From NCBI GenBank assembly GCA_022539475.1, contig VCMS01000025.1, positions 124,001 through 188,000 on the forward strand: 64,000 nt of DNA. The letters run 5' to 3'. Position 1 is the first letter of the stretch; each line of letters opens with the position of its first letter. Position numbers and translations under genes: made by a program. The DNA comes from Gracilaria domingensis. Taxonomy: Eukaryota; Rhodophyta; Florideophyceae; Gracilariales; Gracilariaceae. Positions 9,557 to 19,956 of this stretch are shown here, piece by piece. Below the pieces are notes generated by a model that worked only from the letters and a program-made list of their open reading frames with translations, was not told the DNA's origin and searched no databases.

Positions 9557-9995
9557 TGTGCGGAAGGATGGTCCTTTGCGAAGGTGAAGGAAACTCGTAA
9601 TAGGTGCGGAACGGCTCAAAGCAAAGCATAAGGTTTTACATTTGCAGGTTAAGAACTGAGCTCAAGTAAAAAGTTGCCCAGTCTCGGAGGTGGAATTGTG
9701 CATGCAATTTTTGATCTTTAGAGGGACGGCCAATTTGTCCACATCCCGTCTTCTGCAATCTGGTATAAGCGGATCAGTCTTGGGCCCTTCGTTGATCACT
9801 GCAACATTGTGAGTGACAACTCTGAATTTAACGCGAGCAGATCCTAGATTGCCGCAGGACAGGAGACGCGCAGCAGTCAGTCGAATTTGTAAGTATCACT
9901 CCGGGCGATAATCGTGAAGAAGGTCTACAGTTTCACTCGATCAGCTTCCCTTGGATAGTTTGAATTCAAGAGCATTGTGATCTCGAGAAGTTGAA
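9557..9995. other. Divergent intergenic region between queE and the PTGES2-like gene
   Basis: Shared promoter space. A possible 5' leader intron (gtaagtatc near 9890, ctacag near 9930) is suggestive only. Confidence 0.35.
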
Positions 9996-10943
9996 ATGGC
10001 GCTCACTTTACGCTCAGCTGCCTCTTTGAGTCGGCGATTCGTGTTGACAAGAAGTAGTCAGACGCTTTTTCGAACCTTGACGACAATACCATTATCACAA
10101 AAGGTGAGCAAGACGTCTCGAACTCGTCTCTTTGCCTGTGCATCATCAGCCGCTACAGTGTTTGCTCTTGCAAGTGCTCCTCAGGTGTTCGCCGAATTTT
10201 CCAGTATAGCCGCTACAACGGCACAATCCTCTCTGCCAGATATTACGTTATACCAATACGAAGTTTGCCCGTTCTGCAACAAAGTACGCGCTTATCTTGA
10301 CTACCACAACATTCCCTATAGAGTTGTTGAGGTAGATCCTCTGAGAAAAACTGAACTGAAGGATTTTTCTGAGGACTACCGGAAGGTGCCGATCGCAGTC
10401 GTCAATGGAGAGCAAGTCAATGGATCTGACAAAGTCATAGACTGCGTTCATCAACTCACGAAGGGAAGAGAGACACCTGTGTCTCCCGATGAAAAGAAGT
10501 GGTTGAAATGGCTCGACGATTACTTTATACATCTGATCGCCCCGAATATATACCGCACGCCGACCGAGTCATTGCAGACATTTGAATACATAGCAGACAA
10601 CTCCAAATTTTCCGCATGGCAACGTTCAACTATTCGTTACACGGGCGCTGCGGCTATGTACTTCGTTGGACGGAAGATCAAGAAGAAGTACGACATCGAG
10701 GATGAACGAGAAGCAATACACCATGCTTTGCGCGAGTGGACTGACGCAATTACAAAAGCCGGGACGCCTTTCCTTGCAGGACCAGAGCCAGGTGTTGCGG
10801 ACTTGTCCATTTTTGGGGTGCTCAAGGCTATTCGTACTTTCAATACATTCTCAGAAGTTCGTGATAAGAATCAGGAACTGGCTGATTGGTTTGACCGCAC
10901 ATCTGAAGCGGTTGGAGACCCATGCGTCACAGATCGTCAATAG
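9996..10943 (+). CDS. Microsomal prostaglandin E synthase 2-like protein (glutaredoxin-GST fusion)
   Basis: 315 aa, ATG at 9996. Basic, Ser/Thr/Leu-rich N-terminus (about 1-40, mitochondrial or plastid targeting), a hydrophobic Ala-rich stretch at about 42-75, then a glutaredoxin-like domain with the redox motif CPFC (YEVCPFCNKVRAYLDYHNIPY) and VVEVDP...KVPIAVVNG. The C-terminal half is an all-helical GST-like domain. This layout is that of mPGES-2 and of algal/plant GST-like proteins of the same family. The prostaglandin activity is known for the animal enzyme and cannot be assumed here; red algae do make prostaglandin-like oxylipins, so the question is open. Confidence 0.8.
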   Translation: MALTLRSAASLSRRFVLTRSSQTLFRTLTTIPLSQKVSKTSRTRLFACASSAATVFALASAPQVFAEFSSIAATTAQSSLPDITLYQYEVCPFCNKVRAYLDYHNIPYRVVEVDPLRKTELKDFSEDYRKVPIAVVNGEQVNGSDKVIDCVHQLTKGRETPVSPDEKKWLKWLDDYFIHLIAPNIYRTPTESLQTFEYIADNSKFSAWQRSTIRYTGAAAMYFVGRKIKKKYDIEDEREAIHHALREWTDAITKAGTPFLAGPEPGVADLSIFGVLKAIRTFNTFSEVRDKNQELADWFDRTSEAVGDPCVTDRQ

Positions 10944-11492
10944 CAGAGATTCATTCCCCTAGAAACTGGGAGACGATTACCGTATGTTTCGCGCTTTCAT
11001 ATACTATGGCCTTATCTCGTGGCTGCAGTCATCATGGTTATGGTGTCGCCCTTCAGTAAAATCCGTCCCAGTTTCTGACTTGTCTCTCGCTTCTGATGCA
11101 TCTCGACGGCATCATCGAGGACCAAATTCATATACTCATCGAAACCCTAACGAACAACGATAGAAGAAAGGATATCTTCGTCAGTAAAGCATGTATGGAG
11201 ATGCGTGGTGTGTATGATGACAAAAAAGCCCAAGAACTTACGATGATGCATCCTTGTATTCGAACATCTGTGTTGTCGTAGAGCCAAATTTCCACTCGCG
11301 TCCTATTCTGCAAAAACCTAAAGATTAGGTTCTGCCGAATTGAGAAAGAATGGCCATAAACGCAAAAGATCAGTACATCCTTCATGGTTAGTTCTCTTCT
11401 CAGAATTTTGAACAGTGTTCAAGAACGTACTATAGGCTGAGTCATAATCTTCTTGGACCTCGGCGCCATGTTTGTGTATAACCCGCCAAAAA

Positions 11493-11711
11493 ATGGCGAC
11501 AGCACTTCAGACAATTCTTGTAAGACCAGGAACCTTCGCAGTTCTGTTTGGGAGTTGCTACGGATATGCCTTTATAGCTCCCTACGAAATTCTCCAGCAT
11601 CGGAAATGCGAACACACGGGATCAAGAGACGGTAGACGTGAGGTTCAACAAGAAATGTGGATGAGCCTACCACATGTGAAGGTACGAAATAACAAGAACC
11701 GGGTTTCGTAG
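11493..11711 (+). CDS. Possible 72-aa microprotein
   Basis: Candidate only. ATG at 11493 opens a 72-aa frame with a short hydrophobic segment (FAVLFGSCYGYAFIAPY) followed by a charged, basic tail (HRKCEHTGSRDGRREVQQEM). This shape is common in small mitochondrial inner-membrane subunits. No family recognised. It ends 50 bases before tRNA-Glu. It could equally be chance, or an exon, since GGTACG follows LPHVK near 11680. Confidence 0.3.
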   Translation: MATALQTILVRPGTFAVLFGSCYGYAFIAPYEILQHRKCEHTGSRDGRREVQQEMWMSLPHVKVRNNKNRVS

Positions 11712-11761
11712 ACTTTCTGCTTTTTAAATTAAAAATTTGACCATATCAGTCAACACGTGAT

Positions 11762-11833
11762 TCCTCTATGGTCTAGTGGTTAGGATTTCTGACTCTCACT
11801 CAGGAGGCCGGGGTTCAATTCCCCGTGGAGGAA
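11762..11833 (+). tRNA. tRNA-Glu (anticodon CTC)
   Basis: 72-base cloverleaf. The acceptor stem TCCTCTA pairs with TGGAGGA, with discriminator A at 11833. The D arm is GTCTAGTGGTTAGGAT, the anticodon loop CTCTCAC (anticodon CTC), and the T arm GGGGTTCAATTCCCC. No intron. Internal A and B boxes (TGGTCTAGTGG and GGTTCAATTCC) are intact. A TTTT run at 11835-11838 is the Pol III terminator. Confidence 0.95.
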
Positions 11834-11834
11834 A

Positions 11835-11838
11835 TTTT
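11835..11838 (+). terminator. Pol III T-run after tRNA-Glu
   Basis: TTTT one base beyond the discriminator position of the tRNA. Confidence 0.7.
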
Positions 11839-12483
11839 GCTTCTGAACTTTTGACCATATATGCTTCTGTTTCTGGTTTTCGTTGCATATATGATGAAAC
11901 TGAAGTTGGACCAAAGGTAACTTGTTTGTACTAAAGAACCATGGGCCAACTTGGCGACGGATAATGTACTTATGTACAGCTTCAGACCTATCATCCAGAC
12001 CTAACTTTTAACGAAACAATGCATCTCCTAGAAAGCAGAGTTCGATCTAACAAATGTATGGTCAAGCAATAGCATTCCCTTTCTCGCAACAGCAAAAGCG
12101 GGTAGAAATTTGATATAAACTATTGTTGTCTTCTCATCCGTCTAGTTTCCAGATAGCTTTCAGGTAAAGATTTGTTTGCTCATCACGGATAGCCGATATC
12201 GTTCCCGCCACAGAGTTATTCTCTCAGATTGCCGAACAATATCTAGCCGATCAATGGCATGAGCTTCACAATATTGCTCGATTTCCATAGGTGGAAAAAC
12301 GATTGAAGATTCTCGATGCACGTTGTTCCAGCGTTGTTCCGGCAAACATCCCGAAACCCAACATTCCTCAAACTTTGTTGGTTACAAACTTTCTGTCCTG
12401 GTCCGAAACCCTTTTTCACTCTTCGCGCAGGGAGTTTGGCTAGAACTATCAAGTCTTCCCACATGAGAATAACAATCCGATTT
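11839..12483. other. Intergenic, no gene seen
   Basis: Moderately AT-rich. A 61-codon minus frame at 12160-12345 has some protein-like character but no recognisable family, and no clear splice to the gene at 12484. Confidence 0.35.
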
Positions 12484-13599
12484 TCATGTTCTTTCTCTTT
12501 TTGCTGCAACTTGCTCGTTCTCAGATTCTTCGGAAACAAACGAGGAGCGGGATCCAGTCTCCTCGTCGTACGCAGTTGAAAAGGATTCATTGGAAGACGA
12601 TTCAGATGTCGATGACGCGGAAGAATTGCTAGCTTCTGAATCGTCATCATCTACCGCTTGATTTTCTTCATCCACAGAACGATCTATGCCTGTGCTACCT
12701 ACATATCGTGCCCTTCCTCGATTCAACTTTCGTTGCTTCCACCACGCACTTTTCCTTGACCAAAACAAGCCCTTGACGGTTTCCCAGGCTGCCATTCTTT
12801 TAGATTTTCTTCCAAATTGAGACTTTCGTTCTTCAACTAAAAGATTATATCCTTCATGATGCAACGTGCAATATCCCTGGGTGTGGAAATAGTGAACGAG
12901 GGACGACATGACGAGCATCATGCATCCAAAAGAAGACAAAATGTTCAATAGGGACTTCTGAAAATGGCTCATACTATCTTCTACTCCAATATCAGGCAGC
13001 AAAAGTACGCTTGCAGTACAAAGAGTTGCAGCAGCAAGCAAATTCTGGAAGCTTACAAGGATTCGATAACTCTCCAAACTTGGCGGCATTCCGCTAGACA
13101 AGACACCATTTGCCCCTGAGCCAATCAAGAACAAGGCAAATGAAGCCGCATATTGTTGCTGACAAACATCATGAGACACGGAACTGTCCCGAACGAGAGT
13201 GATGATGCTGGCATTTAGCAGAGAGACACTTCCAAGAGTTAAGGCAAACGCTCCAAACATTTGCATCTGCCCGCCAGCTGCAGATATTTCATTGTTAACC
13301 ATGGGATACAATGATGATAAGGTATCGTTTCTAGTCGGTTGAGCTTGATAGAAATGGCGAATGCAATGGATAAGGTCACGTCCGTTCGCGATTGTGAGGA
13401 AAAAACTTGCGATGAAAACTAGTCGCCACTCGTGCGGTGCTATGTATGGGACAAGTCCTGTTTGTGCAAGCACGCCAAGAGCGAAGCATACGGAAGCGGG
13501 GAAGTGCAATCGTGCTAACAAAATCTCAACAGTAACAAAACGGTTGAGTGCTTTCTGATCTTCGATTCTCTCGATCCAGTTCTTCAGATATCTTACCAT
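12484..13599 (-). CDS. Multipass membrane protein, unknown
   Basis: 371 aa from ATG 13599. About six hydrophobic segments are spread over residues 25-245 (for example RLHFPASVCFALGVLAQTGL, LVFIASFFLTIANG, FALFLIGSGANGVL, SFGCMMLVMSSLVHYF). A basic cytosolic-looking region (RKSQFGRKSKRM...KQRKLNRGR) is followed by a Ser/Asp/Glu-rich acidic tail from about residue 315. The single exon is intact. I do not recognise the family, and no transport motif is visible. Confidence 0.7.
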   Translation of the reverse strand: MVRYLKNWIERIEDQKALNRFVTVEILLARLHFPASVCFALGVLAQTGLVPYIAPHEWRLVFIASFFLTIANGRDLIHCIRHFYQAQPTRNDTLSSLYPMVNNEISAAGGQMQMFGAFALTLGSVSLLNASIITLVRDSSVSHDVCQQQYAASFALFLIGSGANGVLSSGMPPSLESYRILVSFQNLLAAATLCTASVLLLPDIGVEDSMSHFQKSLLNILSSFGCMMLVMSSLVHYFHTQGYCTLHHEGYNLLVEERKSQFGRKSKRMAAWETVKGLFWSRKSAWWKQRKLNRGRARYVGSTGIDRSVDEENQAVDDDDSEASNSSASSTSESSSNESFSTAYDEETGSRSSFVSEESENEQVAAKRERT

Positions 13600-14430
13600 G
13601 CTTTGAATACCTCAGAAGCATGAGAGTTTGTGGGGTGCGACAAATTGTACAAGCGCAGGAGCAGAGCGGCCCTGCGGCGGAGGTCGAGGAAACGCCGGGG
13701 GGCACAGTTGAGACAAGTTGAGATGCAAGAGGCCAGCGTAATTCTCTACGACTTCCGGGTTTCATTGGTGTGAAACCATGTGGAGCGCAAGCGCAATTCG
13801 GAGAAAAGTGGGTGACAGGATATTCTAGTGCCCGTCGTTGGGAAGCTGGCGCCGACGCAAATGGCTAGACCCACTGGGAGAGCAGCCAACAAAACTGAAC
13901 GCCCTCTAGGAGTATTGCAGGTTCGCGACTGTCTGCTATTCACGGATTACTATCGGTTCAGACTAGGTCTAGTTCTGACAGCAGTGATAGGTATGCATAA
14001 TTCGAAGGACGTAGTTCCCAGCGGTTGACAGGGCTACCAAGCACGCATCAAGTAGGACCAAATGCGACGTAGAGGACGTAGAGGTACACGCGCCGTTGCT
14101 CGCAACGGACGGGATGAGCAGATCTGCAATCTTTTCGATTTGCCGAACAGGCGTTGAAGTTGTTGTAGCAGCTCTAGATTCTTTCTGAACCCCCAGTTAC
14201 GAGTTGTAACTTACGACTCCAACTGCAGAGTTTGGGGTTAGCGCAGTCGACAGACAAACGGATCTACGTTGTTGATTTTTGAGGATGATGCACAGTGATA
14301 ATTACAATGATTACAACAAGGGCACTAGAAAGGAAAAGCACTCACTATGAAAGAAAGCAGACTAGAACAGAGTTGGTTCAAACAATGGAAGATGAAAAAG
14401 ACTCTTTATACAGCCAACATGAATAAGCGT
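13600..14430. other. Intergenic, no gene seen
   Basis: No supported coding region. It lies between the start of the membrane-protein gene and the 3' end of the deacetylase gene, both on the minus strand. Confidence 0.4.
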
Positions 14431-15567
14431 TCAAAGTTCAGCCTGTTCTGGCGCATTTGAAAGGCAATATCCGGCAATGCTTTCACGTACAGCGTCGCCC
14501 AAACCGCCTTCCTCAAGATTATAGCCGCCCTCAAGTCCGAAAATGACTTTTGTTTTATCAGCAGCTCGTTCAAAGATAAGCTCGGTAAACAGGCGATAAT
14601 CTTCAGGACGGAACATAAGCCCTGCCAAAGGATCTACATCAAGAGCATCAAAGCCAGCGCTAACGATGAGTAATTCAGGCTCCTTCTCCATTACAAAGTC
14701 AAGCATTTTGTCGAATTGTTCGCGATAGGTGTCGATATCAGTGGATGGCGGCAAAGTGACGTTGAGCACGTTGTCAAACTTTCCGGAAACTCCAGCCTCT
14801 CCAGAGCCAGGATACAGGGGCCATTGATGACTGGATGCAAAGCGAATGCCGGGTTCATTCTTGACAGCAGCTTCTGTTCCATTGCCATGGTGCACGTCGT
14901 AATCAAGAATGGCAACGTTGGTGATATGGTCTTTCGTAAGCGCGTACTTTGCGGCTATAGCAGCGTTTGAAAGCAGACAGAAGCCCATGCCAGACGCCGG
15001 AGTGGCATGATGACCGGGTGGTCTGGCAAGGGCCCAAGCGGTTCCGGTGTCAAACGCGATGTCCACGGCCTGCATCCAGGCACTCACGGCCAACAACGCA
15101 ACCTCAAAACTCTGCTTCGAGACGTAGGTATCAGGATCAAGTCCGCGGCCGCTCTTACAAACGGCCTGCAATTCATCCAAGTAATCTTCGAAGCGATGCA
15201 CTGCTCGAACCGCCTTCATGACGCGCGCTCGTCTGTCAGAGTCCGGCTCCACCTCAAGCGGGTCGACCCAGTCCAACATCGGCGCAAGCTCGTCATGTGT
15301 CTTCAGCGCGTCGGTGCAGGCGTCAAGCCGCTCGGGGCACTCGGGATGAACAGGCGTGTCGGGAATGTGCTGCTTGAAGACGGGCGAATATATGACGGAC
15401 ATGCGTCGCGCAGCACTCATCGCGAAGGGCGCGTTGGCACTACAGCACACGCCGGCGTGAGGAACGGTGTGAACGCGGGGCGTAGGCACGGGGCCAAGCT
15501 GCGCGTGTAGGAAAGAGGACGCGCGCGCACGACGGGCAACGACGAGACGCGCGTTGACACAACACAT
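14431..15567 (-). CDS. Histone deacetylase family protein (class II type, HDA14-like)
   Basis: 378 aa from ATG 15567. Zn-dependent deacetylase with every active-site element visible: PPGHHATP (two His), YDVHHGNGT (Zn Asp and His), SAGFDALDVDP (Zn Asp) and GLEGGYNLEE (Tyr). It opens with HPECPERL, typical of class II/AcuC-like enzymes. The first ~55 residues are Arg/Ala/Ser-rich with few acids and could be a plastid or mitochondrial transit peptide, as in plant HDA14; an internal ATG (MSAARRMSVIYSP) would give a cytosolic form. The substrate could be a histone or another acetylated protein. Confidence 0.88.
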   Translation of the reverse strand: MCCVNARLVVARRARASSFLHAQLGPVPTPRVHTVPHAGVCCSANAPFAMSAARRMSVIYSPVFKQHIPDTPVHPECPERLDACTDALKTHDELAPMLDWVDPLEVEPDSDRRARVMKAVRAVHRFEDYLDELQAVCKSGRGLDPDTYVSKQSFEVALLAVSAWMQAVDIAFDTGTAWALARPPGHHATPASGMGFCLLSNAAIAAKYALTKDHITNVAILDYDVHHGNGTEAAVKNEPGIRFASSHQWPLYPGSGEAGVSGKFDNVLNVTLPPSTDIDTYREQFDKMLDFVMEKEPELLIVSAGFDALDVDPLAGLMFRPEDYRLFTELIFERAADKTKVIFGLEGGYNLEEGGLGDAVRESIAGYCLSNAPEQAEL

Positions 15568-15866
15568 CGGGCCCAACAGTCACCCCTCGTGGCGCTTGAT
15601 GTGCCTCGAAAGTTTCCGCGGCGCCGCCCTCGCAGCGCGGCGCGACACGCTCTCAAGCGCTTGGAACTTCGATACGAGCTGGAACTCAAAAACGGCATTT
15701 TTATTCCTTGTTGTCTATGCAAAAGGCAATCCCCCAGTAAGATATCTGGCTATGTACAGATCGCGCGGCGCAGCTCTTCACCTCGAGCGCCCGCGCGCAG
15801 AGACGGCACGACAAAAGCATGAAGATATGTACAGCATGCGACACCCACAAACACCGCCATCCTCGG

Positions 15867-17033
15867 CTAGAACGCCGTACTTAGTTCTATGTTCGCCGTG
15901 TGTTCCGTGCCGTCGTAACCCACCGCCCTGCACGACAGCGTCATCACGTTGTCGTCAATGCCGTGCTTCCAAGGCGCGTAGCGCCACCTTCCCCGACGCT
16001 TATCGTAGAAATCTCCCGCGATCGTGTACGGCGCCTGGTAGTCCGTGCGTCCCGTTCTTCCGTTCACGTAGAACGTCACGTACTGAACGCTGCCCGAAAC
16101 TTCACATGTCACCGTTGGTCGCATCTTCTTCGTGATGAACACGTGCGCGTTCCTGGTGAGTAACGTGCTAGTGTACACGCGACCCGGGAAGTCGGCAGAG
16201 CGAATGGTGAGCGACATCACGTACGGCGAGTTGTACTTTCTCGGCTTTGGTCTCCAAGGATTCAGGAAGCGAGATGCCGGCAGTCTTGGTGGCATGCCAT
16301 GGGTGAACTCCGCCGGCTTCTGAAGAGTAGTCCATCGCCCTCCATCCGGGCACGGCTCCCTCCAGCAGATACCGAGGCGGTTCACTGTGGAGCGGCACAA
16401 ACCGTTCCCGCCAGACAGCGTGGGCCCGGCCCAGAACGTGGGCTGGTATTCCGGCCAATATGGTCCACCGCGAACTTCGATGTACATGCAGTCGTAGTAG
16501 TCACCAAAGTCGCCGTGTCTCTCTCCACCGCCGTACCACGCCCAGCCCAGTACATACACTCCATCCTTGTATACAGGCGGAATCTGGAGGTGATGACGGT
16601 AATACACGTCGTTGTTGTCGTAGAAACAATCGCGATCATGATTCCTCTTTGTGCATTTGGTTACGGATAGATCGGCGCATGTCCACAGGAAGGCGTTTTG
16701 CTGGTGCATTTTCTTGCTGTACATGTCTTTGACGTGCACCAGAGTCCAGCGCGAGAAGCCACCTCGGTGGTTGTTGGCCATGGTATTGACAGAGATCCAG
16801 CCATTTCTCTCCACGACGATGGCAGGGTTGTTTGGTGTTTGGTCCTTTCTCAGATCACGCGTCGGACAAGGACCCGGGCAGTTTTGCTTCCTGCTTATCC
16901 GACAAGCAATGTCTCTCGAAATGGGGGGAGGGTAGGAGATGGCCTGATGAGCACTGACACCATGAAGCAAAAGCAGAAGCAGCGCAGCCAAATACTGCGC
17001 GCTGCGCTGCGACGCAACCAGTTGACAAGCCAT
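15867..17033 (-). CDS. Secreted LPMO-like protein (copper polysaccharide monooxygenase candidate)
   Basis: 388 aa, ATG 17033. A signal peptide (hydrophobic core YLAALLLLLLHGVSA) is predicted to be cut so that the mature protein begins with His (HQAISYPPP), the hallmark N-terminal copper ligand. A second candidate ligand is His89 in NNHRGGFSRWTLV. Aromatic residues near DYYDCMYIEVRGG (about 177-190) could give the axial Tyr. The core is Cys-rich (disulfides) with VYVLGWAWYGGG. A C-terminal region of about 120 residues, from about residue 270, looks like a separate beta-sandwich. Together these suggest oxidative cleavage of cell-wall polysaccharide outside the cell. The CAZy family cannot be assigned by eye. 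Confidence 0.7.
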   Translation of the reverse strand: MACQLVASQRSAQYLAALLLLLLHGVSAHQAISYPPPISRDIACRISRKQNCPGPCPTRDLRKDQTPNNPAIVVERNGWISVNTMANNHRGGFSRWTLVHVKDMYSKKMHQQNAFLWTCADLSVTKCTKRNHDRDCFYDNNDVYYRHHLQIPPVYKDGVYVLGWAWYGGGERHGDFGDYYDCMYIEVRGGPYWPEYQPTFWAGPTLSGGNGLCRSTVNRLGICWREPCPDGGRWTTLQKPAEFTHGMPPRLPASRFLNPWRPKPRKYNSPYVMSLTIRSADFPGRVYTSTLLTRNAHVFITKKMRPTVTCEVSGSVQYVTFYVNGRTGRTDYQAPYTIAGDFYDKRRGRWRYAPWKHGIDDNVMTLSCRAVGYDGTEHTANIELSTAF

Positions 17034-19023
17034 GCGTTGGCGAGATGTAGAACAACGACGCTGACACTACACAAGCGAAGCAACCGCACACAGAAGACGA
17101 CGCGCAGGGATAGCGGGCGTGGTCAATCGGACAGCACGAGGCAACTATAAGAAGGTCCCCTTCAATCGTCGCGCGGCAACTGTTGACACGGCTGAGAAGG
17201 CGCCGTCGGTGAACAACGCACAGCAGCAGACCATATCTATGTTATGTAAAGCGGATCCACGCCGGGCGCAAACGCGCCATTGCACCATTGGCGGCGCAGC
17301 ACAGCGCATCCACGCGGGGGGAACCAAAAAAACGCGCGGCATGTGACGGGAAGCATCGGGCCGCGTTCAACGTGGTGGCGCATGAACGCAGCGGCATCTT
17401 CCGCAACACGTGACACGGAGCTCCCAAATCATTTCTCGGGCGGCCGCGTGGCAGCGCGCCGGCGCGCCGTGCGCAGTGCCTCGCCAGTGCAGGTGCGGCG
17501 GCGCCTGCCACGTTGAGTGGCTGATCAGGTGGCCATCTGTTGCTTGCCTTCTCGAAGCTTGCGATAGATTTGAGCGCTTACTGTAGCGCGCCACGTTGAT
17601 GAGCTTCTCCTTTCCTCCGCGCTTGTGCTCACCTCGCTTTTGTTTCTTGACTCGCTGTCTCCGCTATCTGTTCCCATGGGGGGTCACCATGGTGCTTGTT
17701 CAAGCCGGTGGAGAGACGCTGATGAGTCATCACTGCCGTTGTGGGCGCCCATTTGCTGTACGTCGCACCCCTGAGTGGCGGTGATGGACGCGGTTAAGGA
17801 CGACAGTGCAGTTTGCTTGCTGCCGACTACAGCGGTGGACAGGCACCGAGCGGGTGAGATTTGCTGACAACGACCATGAGACGGCAGATTCCGTCATGTT
17901 TGATGTTTGACGACAGTGGTAATACTGTATTACAAAGGTACTGTAGTTGAGAGTTGCACGACCGTCGTGGCCCGCCACAAACATTGCTTCGTTCCTTCAT
18001 GTGAGTGCCACATTGTGTGATGGAGAGAGTGAACGAGAGGGGTAGAATTGAGAAAGATTACGAACCCATTTACATTCCTGAAGCATTTGTCTCGTGGTTG
18101 GAAGGCGGTTTGTACACAGTTCATACGCACACGCAATGTCAGAGAGCGGAGTAAGGTAAATGGCGGGAAGTTAGCTGGGGAGCACAACCCGGGAGCGTAG
18201 AGGAGCGTTGACCCTTTGCCGCCAGACGTCCATACGTGTGCGCGCAGCAAGTGCGATGCGTGGGGTGGCTATTTCTGCGCTGGAATGGGCGTTTCTGTAA
18301 GCTGCAATTGATTCGATCCATTCCCAATTCTCCTCAATTTGCTCAAAATTTGAATTTAATTCATTTGCGCTCACTGCGTCTCGCCCAGCTCGCCACTGTC
18401 GCACCCCGCCCTCCCCAGCGGTGTGCTTCGCCGGATGCGCTCCTGAGGGACAGATGGCGCCGTCGCCAATCCATTGCCGCGCCGTCCGTCGTGCAGATAC
18501 AGAATCACGTCCCCTTCAGCATCATCAGCGTCGCTCAAGGCATCTCACGTAATGAATCATAGCGAAATCGAATGTCTTGTAACGTGCGAGAGTTACAAAA
18601 CGCACGTCGCATTCGTCTCCAAGTCGTACGCTTCTCTAGTAGATGTGTACCGTTGGTACCAGGTAGCCCTCTTACCATCATCCCAGTCATCAAGCGCAAC
18701 CAACGCTGCACCTTGTGACAGGTGAGACATTTGATCCTTACGCGCCAGCTCCAGAGCGTCCACACACTTTCCTGAGTATGTCTCTGTCCATCTTCACCAC
18801 AGCTTCAACATTACACGTGCAGCCCATCTCTGATCCGAGACACCACTCGTTACTGCCGCACTGTCAGAGCCGTTAATCAGTTCATCAACGGATCACCATT
18901 TCATCGTCACCACTTTGTCTGTATATGTTCGCTCTCCAAGGCGCCTTCCAGCAACTATAGCTCGCGACTACAACGTCCACTTTTGCCACCCGATCCGACA
19001 ACTACGTGGACCCCTTCATTAAC
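17034..19023. other. 2-kb intergenic region, GC-rich near 17.1-17.5 kb
   Basis: Divergent spacer between the LPMO-like gene (-) and the Cys-rich secreted gene (+). The 17.1-17.5 kb part is strongly GC-rich, which opens frames on all strands; none has protein-like composition or motifs. Nothing else seen. Confidence 0.4.
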
Positions 19024-19956
19024 ATGTTGGCCATCAGTACTATCTCTGCCGCTCTCATCATTGCCTGTCTTGCGTCCAACTTCTCTATTTCTGTCGCAGT
19101 CGGAGCCTCTCTCGCCCGGTGCGTTACAGACGATGACTGCGTCCCACAGTTGCAATGTTTGGCAACCACCGATCTTGTCGCTCTCAATCAATGTACCGAC
19201 CAGGACCCGTATTGTGTCTGTGTACCACGCGATTCCTTAATCAAATTATTCTGTGACCAAACTCAAGACACCTGTTCCAAAGACGAGACTTGCATCCCGA
19301 TCCCAGACTCTCTTATCGAGCAGATACAGCCCGCCTTTGCGTTGGCGCAAATACAACTCTGCATGGATACATCTCAGGCTAAGTTTGTCCAAAACGTTTC
19401 CACCTGTCAGGACGACTCACAGTGTCCTGACGGGGGAGAATGCGTTCAGGTGTCCGATGCATCATCATTCTGTGCTTCTTCTCTGAGAACAGAGGAGCTC
19501 CTTCCAGAATTATCTCCAGAAATATCCCCAGAACAATTCCCCGAGGCTTCTGAACCGGGTGAACCCGGGACTGTCGAGTCATCTTTCGAATCACCTTTCG
19601 AATCAGAACAACCCGATGAAGCCGTTTGCATCGCGGCAAAGTCCTTGAGTCACATGAACAGAGAACAGCTCCTCTATGCTAAGCACTATCGCGCTAGAGT
19701 ATTATGTGACCGCCAAGGAAGCTGCGCAACACCAGGGCATATGGTTCTCTACAAGGATCGTCCGATGATGATGAGCTCATACTGCTCACAAGTGCCGTGT
19801 CGTTTCGATATAATGCCTGTCAACAGCCCCAAATACCAGCGCAAACTGAGGATACCTTCAGCCACAGGGGATTTGACATTCTTGGCTTTTGCCGCTAGGC
19901 ATGGCACCAAAACGGAAGAGACTTTGCTGCGAACCGCAACTAGAATTGGGCTTTGA
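19024..19956 (+). CDS. Secreted cysteine-rich protein, unknown
   Basis: 310 aa from ATG 19024. Signal peptide (LAISTISAALIIACLASNF). Two or three Cys modules of the kind CVTDDDCVPQLQC...CVC, DTCSKDETCIP and STCQDDSQCPDGGECV resemble short disulfide-rich repeats with a DDxxC spacing. A Glu/Pro/Ser linker (repeats of SPE and FES) separates them from a C-terminal basic domain with four more Cys. No catalytic motif. Likely extracellular or cell-wall associated; probably lineage-specific. Confidence 0.7.
   Translation: MLAISTISAALIIACLASNFSISVAVGASLARCVTDDDCVPQLQCLATTDLVALNQCTDQDPYCVCVPRDSLIKLFCDQTQDTCSKDETCIPIPDSLIEQIQPAFALAQIQLCMDTSQAKFVQNVSTCQDDSQCPDGGECVQVSDASSFCASSLRTEELLPELSPEISPEQFPEASEPGEPGTVESSFESPFESEQPDEAVCIAAKSLSHMNREQLLYAKHYRARVLCDRQGSCATPGHMVLYKDRPMMMSSYCSQVPCRFDIMPVNSPKYQRKLRIPSATGDLTFLAFAARHGTKTEETLLRTATRIGL

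Noticed and set aside
12160-12345. Downstream exon of the membrane-protein gene
   Set aside because: Protein-like composition but no splice pair joins it in frame to the gene ending at 12484.
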